Part shown: positions 1-4,363 of the stretch, one piece after another
Layout of the letters: each line of letters opens with the position of its first letter
How positions within the stretch are numbered: the stretch's first letter is position 1
Source: an uncultured Eubacteriales bacterium
GTDB lineage: Bacteria > Bacillota > Clostridia > Oscillospirales > Oscillospiraceae
DNA length: 8,419 bases
Assembly (NCBI GenBank): GCA_900544945.1
Contig: UQXG01000101.1
Span: 1 to 8,419, forward strand
Direction: 5' to 3'
Translations under genes and position numbers: made by a program
Notes under the pieces: generated by a model
Told to the model about the DNA's origin: nothing
What the model saw: only the letters and a program-made list of their open reading frames with translations
Databases searched by the model: none

Positions 1-25
1 AGCCTTCGGCTAGAGAAAAATCTCT
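1..25. other. Two small adjacent hairpins downstream of tadA
   Basis: Bases 1-11 fold as AGCC/GGCT around TTC, and 12-25 as AGAGA/TCTCT around AAAA. Read on the minus strand they follow the tadA stop, but neither is followed by a clear T-run, so a terminator role is only a guess. The window edge may cut a larger structure. I see no gene in bases 1-45. Confidence 0.25.
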
Positions 26-45
26 CGCTCCCAGCTCTTGCCGAT

Positions 46-75
46 TTAATCAGAGCTTCCTTAATCAGAGGTTCC
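46..75. repeat. 15-bp tandem duplication over the tadA stop codon
   Basis: TTAATCAGAGCTTCC (46-60) is followed directly by TTAATCAGAGGTTCC (61-75), 14 of 15 bases identical. Read on the minus strand both copies encode Gly-(Thr/Ser)-Ser-Asp-stop in the same frame. The coding copy supplies the last four residues and stop of TadA; the other lies just past the stop. The likely origin is a local slippage duplication of the gene end. Confidence 0.75.
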
Positions 76-555
76 CTGGTTTCTGGGCTTCCACCTGGGG
101 CGTGAGCGCAGTTCCAGGCGAAGCTTCTGGAAAAATTCCGTCAGCAGCGCCCCGCAGGCTTCCTCCAGGATTCCCGACTCCACCTTCGGGTGGTGATTGA
201 ACCCCATATCAAACAGGCCGCACACCGACCGGACGGCGCCGGATTTTGCGTCCCCGGCACCGTAGACCACCCGGGGAATCCGGGCATTCACAATTGCTCC
301 GGCGCACATGGGGCAGGGTTCCAGGGTCACATACAGGGTGCATTCCCACAGCCGCCAGCCGCCAAGCCTGGCGCAGGCATCGGCGATGGCCTCGATTTCC
401 GCGTGAGCCAGGGCGTTTTTCGCCTCCTCCCGGCGGTTGCGACCCCGGCCGACAATCTGGCCCTTTCGGGTGATGACGCAGCCCACAGGCACTTCTCCCG
501 CGTCAAAGGCCTCCTTCGCCAGTGCCAGCGCCGCAAGCATGAATTCCTCGTCCAT
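61..555 (-). CDS. tadA: tRNA-specific adenosine deaminase TadA
   Basis: A 164-aa zinc-dependent deaminase that converts adenosine 34 to inosine in the anticodon of tRNA-Arg(ACG), so that one tRNA can read the CGU, CGC and CGA codons; it acts in the cytoplasm. Seen in the sequence: the zinc/catalytic motif HAE (H51, E53), the PCPMC motif supplying C81 and C84, the substrate-side Asn in the GRN segment (N40), and the usual length for bacterial TadA. The ATG at 553-555 has an AGGAGG site (minus-strand reading of 562-567) six bases upstream. It is divergent from the small-protein operon starting at 713. The C-terminal tail GTSD is repeated past the stop by a 15-bp tandem duplication. Guanine or cytosine deaminases share the fold, but the motif spacing and Arg/Lys-rich tail fit TadA well. 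Confidence 0.95.
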   Translation of the reverse strand: MDEEFMLAALALAKEAFDAGEVPVGCVITRKGQIVGRGRNRREEAKNALAHAEIEAIADACARLGGWRLWECTLYVTLEPCPMCAGAIVNARIPRVVYGAGDAKSGAVRSVCGLFDMGFNHHPKVESGILEEACGALLTEFFQKLRLELRSRPRWKPRNQGTSD

Positions 556-578
556 GATATCCCTCCTCTTGTGGAGTT

Positions 579-608
579 ATCATAGCCGAAAACCGGCCTG
601 GCCGTCAA
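579..608 (-). promoter_or_regulatory. Sigma-A-type promoter of tadA
   Basis: On the minus strand: TTGACG (603-608), an 18-base spacer, then TATGAT (579-584). The start of transcription would be near 572, just upstream of the AGGAGG at 562-567 and the ATG at 555. Both hexamers are 5/6 matches to consensus. Confidence 0.6.
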
Positions 609-656
609 GGGTATGATAGCAAAAAGAGCGCGCGGATATTGTCAGATATCGTTCGC

Positions 657-685
657 AGGACAAATCCGGTTTTCCTTCCTAGAAT
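657..685 (+). promoter_or_regulatory. Candidate promoter of the small-protein operon
   Basis: AGGACA (657-662, 4/6 match) is separated by 17 bases from TAGAAT (680-685, 5/6 match). Transcription would begin near 692, leaving about 20 bases of leader that contains the GGAGG (701-705) of the first gene. Confidence 0.4.
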
Positions 686-712
686 GAAAGAAAAATCAAG
701 GGAGGAAACAGT

Positions 713-835
713 ATGGAATCGACCTTATATTTTGACCCCCAGGCGGCAAGGCCTGCCGCCTTCTGCCCGGAGTGCGGCGGCGAGTGCTATGCCCCCGGCT
801 GCTTCTGCTTCCGATGCGAAAGGAGCGCTCTATGA
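713..835 (+). CDS. Small cysteine-rich zinc-ribbon-like protein (40 aa)
   Basis: A 40-aa protein with six cysteines in its second half (C18, C21, C25, C30, C32, C35), arranged as CPEC, then C, then CFCFRC, which looks like a small zinc ribbon or knuckle. I do not recognise a named family. Support for a real gene: the ATG at 713 has GGAGG (701-705) seven bases upstream, and the stop TGA overlaps the next ATG in an ATGA junction, a classic translational-coupling arrangement. It is the first gene of an operon with a 77-aa helical protein and a 103-aa helix-turn-helix protein, which suggests a regulatory or nucleic-acid/protein-binding role (inference). A longer reading in another frame over the same bases lacks this support. 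Confidence 0.7.
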   Translation: MESTLYFDPQAARPAAFCPECGGECYAPGCFCFRCERSAL

Positions 836-1065
836 CCCTGGAGGAAATCAGCCTGTCCTATCGGGTGGCGGCGGAGCCTCTGCGCCGTCGGCTCCGGGAG
901 CTGCGGCAGGTCGCCGCGGTGGAAACCGACCCGGAGGAATTGTGGCAGCTTCGGCACCGGATGGCGGTGCTTACGCCGATTCTGACCCAGCTGAACGAGC
1001 TGGCAGAGCTGACGGCCCACTATTACGAAAGGGGGTACTGGCGCAGTGAGAAATATACCCTCTGA
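832..1065 (+). CDS. Small helical protein of unknown function (77 aa)
   Basis: A 77-aa, mostly alpha-helical and charged protein with no recognised catalytic motif. Residues 15-60 are rich in Leu, Arg and Glu in a pattern that could form two paired helices, and the C-terminus (HYYERGYW segment) is aromatic. The start at 832 is chosen over an in-frame start at 772 because AAAGGAG (819-825) sits six bases upstream and the ATG overlaps the previous stop (ATGA). It overlaps the next gene by 20 bases. Sitting between a zinc-ribbon-like peptide and a sigma-region-4-like protein, it may be a partner of that DNA-binding protein, but this is inference only. Confidence 0.75.
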   Translation: MTLEEISLSYRVAAEPLRRRLRELRQVAAVETDPEELWQLRHRMAVLTPILTQLNELAELTAHYYERGYWRSEKYTL

Positions 1066-1357
1066 CAGCCGGGGCAAGATGGAGCTGGTCAAGCGCATTA
1101 TGGAGCAGGAGCTCAGCGAGCTTCAGCGGCAGACCCTGGTGGACTACTACATCCGGGGAATGACCATGACGGAAATCGCCCGGGCACGATCCGTGACGCC
1201 CAGCACGGTGTACCGCACCCTGACGCGGGGGATGGCAAGAATCTGGCGGTTTCTGCTTCTCGACCCGGAGGATTGTAAAAAAATCGTGAACTCCCCGGGA
1301 AAAATCCGGCAAAAGCTTGCGAAATCCGGAAAAAATGGTATAATATCGGATATATAA
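1046..1357 (+). CDS. Sigma-70 region 4-like helix-turn-helix protein (103 aa)
   Basis: A 103-aa DNA-binding protein. Residues 13-36 form a helix (MELVKRIMEQELSELQRQTL) followed by a typical helix-turn-helix at about 38-66 (GMTMTEIARARSVTPSTVYR core), the layout of sigma-70 region 4 or LuxR-like HTH domains. There is no region 2, so it cannot be a full sigma factor. It is more like the short sigma-4-like regulators found in Clostridia genomes and phages. The C-terminal tail (about 78-99) is Lys-rich. A GTG start at 1046 is preferred because AAAGGGGG (1028-1035) lies ten bases upstream; an internal ATG at 1079 would lose only 11 residues. It is the last gene of the small-protein operon; its final codons contain the promoter for the lipid-kinase operon, so it might regulate nearby transcription (inference). 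Confidence 0.75.
   Translation: MRNIPSDSRGKMELVKRIMEQELSELQRQTLVDYYIRGMTMTEIARARSVTPSTVYRTLTRGMARIWRFLLLDPEDCKKIVNSPGKIRQKLAKSGKNGIISDI
1317..1344 (+). promoter_or_regulatory. Promoter of the lipid kinase-NUDIX operon
   Basis: TTGCGA (1317-1322, 4/6), a 16-base spacer and a perfect TATAAT (1339-1344) lie within the last codons of the preceding HTH gene. Transcription would start near 1351, so the transcript would begin with the hairpin at 1362-1391. Confidence 0.55.
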
Positions 1358-1361
1358 AAAA

Positions 1362-1391
1362 TCCCCGGTGAGCCTTTCAGCGCACCGGGGA
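1362..1391 (-). terminator. 9-bp GC-rich hairpin with a T-run on the minus strand
   Basis: TCCCCGGTG (1362-1370) pairs with CACCGGGGA (1383-1391) around a 12-base loop. Read on the minus strand it is followed by six T, giving an intrinsic-terminator shape; on the plus strand only an A-run precedes it and no T-run follows. No minus-strand gene is seen upstream of it (1392-2320), so it may instead be a 5' stabilising hairpin in the lipid-kinase mRNA, or stop antisense transcription into the HTH operon. Confidence 0.45.
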
Positions 1392-1417
1392 ACCGATTAT
1401 GTCAAAGGACGGTTTGG

Positions 1418-2320
1418 TTGAAAATGAAAACCATGCTCTTTATCATGAATCCCTTTGCCGGGCAGAAGCGGGCAAACCGGGTGCTGCCGGATATTTTGCT
1501 GCTGTTCAGTCAGGCGGGGTACGACATCCACACCGTGATGACCACCGGCACCGGCGCGGCTACCCGGGCTGCCCAGGCCCAGGCCGGCAGCGTGGATCTG
1601 GTGGTCTGCTGCGGCGGAGACGGCACTCTGAACGAGACCATTACCGGGCTTCTGCGCTCCGGCGCAAAGACCCCGCTGGGGTATATCCCCACGGGCACCA
1701 CCAATGATTTCGCGGCTTCCCTGGGCCTTTCCCATAACCCGGTTCAGGCGGCCAAGGATATTCTGGAGGGCGAGGTGCACGCCTACGACGCAGGTCGGTT
1801 CGGGGAGCGGTTTTTCTCCTATGTGGCTTCCTTCGGCGCCTTTACCCGCTCCAGCTATATCGTGCCCCAGAATATCAAGAATGCCCTGGGTCACACCGCC
1901 TATGTGCTTGGGGGGATTTCCGAGCTGTCCCAGATTCGCAACGAGCATATCCGCATGGACATTGACGGGGAGATTGTGGAGGACGACTTCCTCTTCGGCG
2001 CCATCTGCAATTCCACCTCCATCGGCGGAATCCTGACCCTGGATCCGGAGCAGGTGGACATGGGCGACGGCCTGTTTGAGGTCATGCTGGTGCGGATGCC
2101 CAGAAGCCTTGCTGAGCTGTCCGAGTGTCTTCGGGCTGTCCAGTCCCAGGACTACAACTGCGAGATGATCACCTTCCGTTCCGCCAGCCACATTCGGGTG
2201 GAAGCCGACCCCACCATGGACTGGTCCCTGGACGGGGAAAGGGAAGAAGGTCACGAGACGGTGGAGGTGGAGAACCTGCACCATGCCATCCACCTGGTAC
2301 AGAAAAAAGCCGATGCTTAA
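1418..2320 (+). CDS. Diacylglycerol kinase-family lipid kinase
   Basis: A 300-aa member of the DAGK/YegS/DgkB family, which phosphorylates a lipid hydroxyl (diacylglycerol or similar) with ATP at the inner face of the membrane, commonly recycling diacylglycerol to phosphatidic acid. Motifs in order: NPFAG (11-15); the ATP-binding GGDGTLNE (66-73); PTGTTND (91-97); a DMGDGLFEV segment (214-222) like the family's second-domain metal-site motif; and DWSLDGE (268-274). The length is typical. A TTG at 1418 is chosen because AAAGGA (1404-1409) lies eight bases upstream; an ATG at 1424 would remove two residues and cannot be excluded. The gene has its own promoter at 1317-1344 and overlaps the NUDIX gene by 8 bases. 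The lipid substrate cannot be read from sequence. Confidence 0.9.
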   Translation: MKMKTMLFIMNPFAGQKRANRVLPDILLLFSQAGYDIHTVMTTGTGAATRAAQAQAGSVDLVVCCGGDGTLNETITGLLRSGAKTPLGYIPTGTTNDFAASLGLSHNPVQAAKDILEGEVHAYDAGRFGERFFSYVASFGAFTRSSYIVPQNIKNALGHTAYVLGGISELSQIRNEHIRMDIDGEIVEDDFLFGAICNSTSIGGILTLDPEQVDMGDGLFEVMLVRMPRSLAELSECLRAVQSQDYNCEMITFRSASHIRVEADPTMDWSLDGEREEGHETVEVENLHHAIHLVQKKADA

Positions 2321-2780
2321 TACGACACTGTGTTATGTCACCCGGGGAAACGATGTGCTGATGCTCCACCGGGTGAAGAAGAAAAACGATATCAATCACG
2401 ACAAGTGGATTGGCATCGGCGGCAAATTCGAGCCGGAGGAAAGCCCGGAGGAATGCCTTCTCCGGGAGGCCAAGGAGGAAACGGGGCTGACGCTGACAAG
2501 TTGGCAGTGCCGGGGCGTAGTGACGTTTCTGAGTGATACCTGCGAGGGCGAGTATATGTACCTGTTCACCGCGGACGCTTTCGAAGGGGAGTTGACGGAC
2601 TGCCCTGAGGGGGACTTGCGGTGGGTCAGCCGGGAATTTCTGAATGGCTTGCCCAAGTGGGAGGGAGATCAGATTTTCCTGGATTTTCTGTGGCAGGATG
2701 CCCCCTTCTTCCTGCTGACCCTGCGCTACCACGGGGACGAGCTAATAGAAGCCATCCTGGACGGAAAGAAAATTCGCTGA
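2313..2780 (+). CDS. NUDIX hydrolase, 8-oxo-dGTP diphosphatase-like
   Basis: A 155-aa NUDIX protein. The full Nudix box is present at residues 37-59: G37, E43, then R51-E52 and E55-E56 with G58-L59 (the REAKEETGL segment), so the metal-binding and catalytic residues are intact. The start MLNTTLCYV and the following MLHRVKKKNDINHDKWIGIGGKF-like region are typical of the Firmicute MutT-like group usually annotated as 8-oxo-dGTP diphosphatases, which cleanse oxidised nucleotides; the real substrate is not provable here. The ATG at 2313 is chosen because it matches the family start, although it has no clear ribosome binding site and probably relies on coupling with the overlapping lipid kinase stop (2318-2320). 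A longer in-frame start at 2283, preceded by GGAGG at 2263-2267, would add ten residues. The stop is four bases before a hairpin repeat. Confidence 0.88.
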   Translation: MLNTTLCYVTRGNDVLMLHRVKKKNDINHDKWIGIGGKFEPEESPEECLLREAKEETGLTLTSWQCRGVVTFLSDTCEGEYMYLFTADAFEGELTDCPEGDLRWVSREFLNGLPKWEGDQIFLDFLWQDAPFFLLTLRYHGDELIEAILDGKKIR

Positions 2781-2784
2781 TTCT

Positions 2785-2843
2785 GCCTTCCCCTGGGGGA
2801 AGGTGGCTCGCGCGTCTCCCGCAAGCGCGAGACGGATGAGGGC
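2785..2843 (+). repeat. 59-bp double-hairpin repeat, copy 1
   Basis: Starts four bases after the NUDIX stop. It contains CCTTCCCC (2786-2793)/GGGGAAGG (2796-2803) and a second stem CTCGCG (2807-2812)/CGCGAG (2826-2831). A copy in the same orientation lies at 4024-4082, 57 of 59 bases identical. It resembles dispersed intergenic repeats I know from gut Clostridia genomes. No coding potential is supported. Confidence 0.85.
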
Positions 2844-2850
2844 CACTTGT

Positions 2851-2940
2851 CTCTCCCTATGGGAGAGGTGCCCCAAAGGGGCGTAGAGGGCGATTTTTAC
2901 CCTCTCAGTCACTTCGTGACAGCTCCCCCGGAGTGGGAGC
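2851..2940. repeat. Cluster of five consecutive hairpins
   Basis: In order: CTCTCCC/GGGAGAG (2851-2867), GCCCC/GGGGC (2870-2882), AGAGGG/CCCTCT (2885-2905), GTCAC/GTGAC (2908-2920) and GCTCCC/GGGAGC (2922-2940). All are perfect stems with short loops, and this density is far above chance. The segment around 2900-2945 resembles another widely dispersed Clostridia intergenic repeat (from memory, not checked). Together with its neighbours it fills the gene-free stretch 2781-3078. Confidence 0.7.
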
Positions 2941-2982
2941 CAAGGGGGACGGATTGTGACCGGAGGGAATCCCCGGAGGGGG

Positions 2983-3020
2983 CCACACCAGTGACATCGG
3001 TCACTGGTTCGCAATGACAA
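2983..3020 (-). repeat. Hairpin repeat module B, copy 1 (inverted)
   Basis: ACCAGTGAC (2987-2995) pairs with GTCACTGGT (3000-3008) around ATCG. Its reverse complement aligns with 3974-4009: an ATTGCGA-R-CCAGTG left arm and an ACTGGTG-Y-GGC right arm. Relative to the 59-bp element it lies in the opposite orientation and order from copy 2. Confidence 0.75.
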
Positions 3021-3078
3021 TCTCCATCCGGGTGCACCATATTCTTAAAAAAGTTATAAAGACTTTTCCCTCCTTTTG

Positions 3079-3087
3079 TGATACAAT
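3079..3087 (+). promoter_or_regulatory. Extended -10 promoter of the C39-like gene
   Basis: TG at 3079-3080, one base, then TACAAT (3082-3087): an extended -10 element with no convincing -35 at the right distance. Transcription would start near 3094, giving a short leader that carries the AGGAGG at 3096-3101. Confidence 0.4.
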
Positions 3088-3109
3088 GTCGCAAAAGGAG
3101 GGAATTTGC

Positions 3110-3886
3110 ATGAAGAAGTGTCTTTGCGTCCTGCTGGTGCTGGTGCTGCTGGCAGGACTGGGACTGACGGTGGGCAGAACGCCGATTTACAATCTGTACC
3201 GGGAGATCGAATACCGCCGGAGTACCCCCACCGAGGCGGAGCAGACGGTGCACGCTTACGCCGCAGCCCATAAAATCCCCTACGGCAGCTACCCCAAGGA
3301 TCTGATCGAGCTATTGGAAATCAACCCGGAAACCCGGGATTTTGTTCTGAATTACCCCACCCGCCGGGAAATTCCGGTGGATTTGTCCGGCTACAGCCGG
3401 GAAACCGTGCCTCTGTTTCTGCAATGGGATCCCATGTGGGGCTACGAGAAATACGGCAGCGGCTGCATCGGTCAGACCGGCTGCGGCCCCACATGTCTTG
3501 CCATGGTGGGCTACTATCTCACCGGGAAGGAAAGCTTTAATCCCAAGGATGTGGCGGCGTTTTCCGGAAAAAACGGCTACTACGCCTCCGGCTACGGTTC
3601 CTCCTGGACCCTCATCAGCGAGGGCGGCGTGAAGCTGGGACTGAAGGTTCAGGAGCTGCCCCTGGTCAAGGGAAAAATGACGGCGGCGGTGGAGGCCGGG
3701 CATCCGGTGATTCTGGCGCTGGGCAAGGGGGATTTCACTTCCTCCGGCCATTATATCGTGCTCACCGGCTGGAACGGGGAGGCCTTCCGGGTCAACGACC
3801 CCAACAGCCCCATTCGTTCGGGTCGGCTCTGGAGCTATGAGGAGCTGGAACCTCAGATCCGCAACATCTGGGAGCTGAGCGCATAA
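3110..3886 (+). CDS. Secreted or membrane-anchored C39-like cysteine peptidase
   Basis: A 258-aa protein of the C39-like (papain-fold, Peptidase_C39_2 type) family. Residues 1-22 are a short basic start plus a Leu/Val-rich hydrophobic stretch, so it is exported or anchored on the outer face of the membrane; no lipobox follows the stretch. Residues 100-258 hold the peptidase domain: Q122 and C125 in QTGCGPT, H214 in GHYIVLTGW and the ND pair (229-230) in VNDPNS, which fit the Cys/His/Asp-Asn catalytic set. Residues 25-95 are not recognised. The ATG at 3110 has AGGAGG (3096-3101) eight bases upstream, so the longer in-frame start at 3014, which runs through repeat sequence, is rejected. It is monocistronic, with its own promoter and a strong terminator, and flanked by a 59-bp direct repeat. 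The substrate is unknown; cleavage of cell-surface peptides is a guess. Confidence 0.85.
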   Translation: MKKCLCVLLVLVLLAGLGLTVGRTPIYNLYREIEYRRSTPTEAEQTVHAYAAAHKIPYGSYPKDLIELLEINPETRDFVLNYPTRREIPVDLSGYSRETVPLFLQWDPMWGYEKYGSGCIGQTGCGPTCLAMVGYYLTGKESFNPKDVAAFSGKNGYYASGYGSSWTLISEGGVKLGLKVQELPLVKGKMTAAVEAGHPVILALGKGDFTSSGHYIVLTGWNGEAFRVNDPNSPIRSGRLWSYEELEPQIRNIWELSA

Positions 3887-3887
3887 C

Positions 3888-3916
3888 AAAAGGCGGCCGC
3901 ATTGCGGCCGCCTTTT
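3888..3916. terminator. Strong intrinsic terminator, probably bidirectional
   Basis: AAAAGGCGGCCGC (3888-3900) pairs perfectly with GCGGCCGCCTTTT (3904-3916) around ATT, one base after the stop of the C39-like gene. The A-run on one side and T-run on the other let it work in both directions, so it could also stop read-through from the facing gene at 4364-5470. Confidence 0.9.
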
Positions 3917-3973
3917 GCGCATAAAAAGTCCGAAAATACGTTGTCAGCGCAAACCTGCGCACCTCGAAAGATA

Positions 3974-4012
3974 TTGCCATTGCGAGCCAGTGCACGGCAC
4001 TGGTGCGGCAAT
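3974..4012 (+). repeat. Hairpin repeat module B, copy 2
   Basis: CCAGTGC (3987-3993)/GCACTGG (3997-4003) around ACG, inside an outer ATTGC (3979-3983)/GCAAT (4008-4012) pair. It matches the reverse complement of 2983-3020 and shares GCACTGGTGCGG (3997-4008) with 8331-8342. Confidence 0.75.
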
Positions 4013-4023
4013 TCGTTTCTCAA

Positions 4024-4082
4024 GCCTTCCCCTGGGGGAAGGTGGCTCGCACGTCTCCCGCAAGTGCGAGACGGATGAGGGC
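4024..4082 (+). repeat. 59-bp double-hairpin repeat, copy 2
   Basis: Same orientation as 2785-2843 and identical except for A4051 (G2812 in copy 1) and T4065 (C2826). These two bases pair in the second stem, CTCGCA (4046-4051)/TGCGAG (4065-4070), so both changes keep the stem intact. Confidence 0.85.
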
Positions 4083-4199
4083 AGGAAAGGCATTCCCAAT
4101 TGGAACCGGTAGGAAACGATGCCCACATCCGCCAAAAACGGAATTCCATGCGTGTATTCCTGCCCTCCATAAATCTTTTGGTTCTGTTCCCTCCGGGGG

Positions 4200-4227
4200 C
4201 AATGTTCTTGTCCCGGCAAGAACATTG
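4200..4227. repeat. Perfect 11-bp hairpin
   Basis: CAATGTTCTTG (4200-4210) pairs with CAAGAACATTG (4217-4227) around TCCCGG. No T-run follows on either strand, so it is not a standard terminator. It could be an RNA element or the remnant of another repeat. Confidence 0.6.
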
Positions 4228-4239
4228 ATAAGAAGCCGG

Positions 4240-4274
4240 CTTAGGGGGCGCTGCCGAAAAGCCGCCCCCCTAAG
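4240..4274. repeat. Hairpin with 11-bp stem and one bulge
   Basis: CTTAGGGGGCG (4240-4250) pairs with CGCCCCCCTAAG (4263-4274), leaving one extra C. It is followed at 4276-4283 by eight consecutive C. It lies 90-125 bases beyond the stop of the minus-strand peptidase-hydrolase gene and may mark the 3' end of its transcript, without a T-run. Confidence 0.5.
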
Positions 4275-4363
4275 TCCCCCCCCGGCCGCACCGCCGGAAC
4301 TGCGTCAGAATATTTTGGATTGCTGTGAGTGCTTTTCCGGAAGTGCCCGGAGGGACAAAGGGC

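Larger units (their letters stand above)
3917..4363. other. Gene-free region between convergent C39-like genes
   Basis: About 450 bases with no supported gene. It holds a small GCGCA/TGCGC hairpin (3947-3960), module B copy 2, the 59-bp repeat copy 2, two long hairpins (4200-4227 and 4240-4274) and a run of eight C (4276-4283). Open frames across it have no ribosome binding sites and run through the repeats. Confidence 0.7.

Noticed and set aside
1..60. Signal recognition particle RNA (ffs) downstream of tadA
   Set aside because: This neighbourhood is known in Bacillus, but no SRP Alu or S-domain motif such as GGAA-loop pairing can be seen in the 60 bases available.
1397..2293. Long minus-strand open frame (298 codons) opposite the lipid kinase
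   Set aside because: It is antisense to a clear diacylglycerol-kinase-family gene with all motifs; the His/Gly-rich translation is a typical GC-rich shadow.
3014..3109. N-terminal extension of the C39-like peptidase
   Set aside because: These 32 codons run through repeat sequence, the promoter and the ribosome binding site; the ATG at 3110 has a perfect AGGAGG and begins a signal-type sequence.
2785..4082. CRISPR array
   Set aside because: There are only two copies of the 59-bp element, about 1.2 kb apart, with a gene between them and no regular spacers or cas genes.
3915..4320. Small open frames in the gene-free region
   Set aside because: No ribosome binding sites, no recognisable motifs, and they read through hairpin repeats on both strands.
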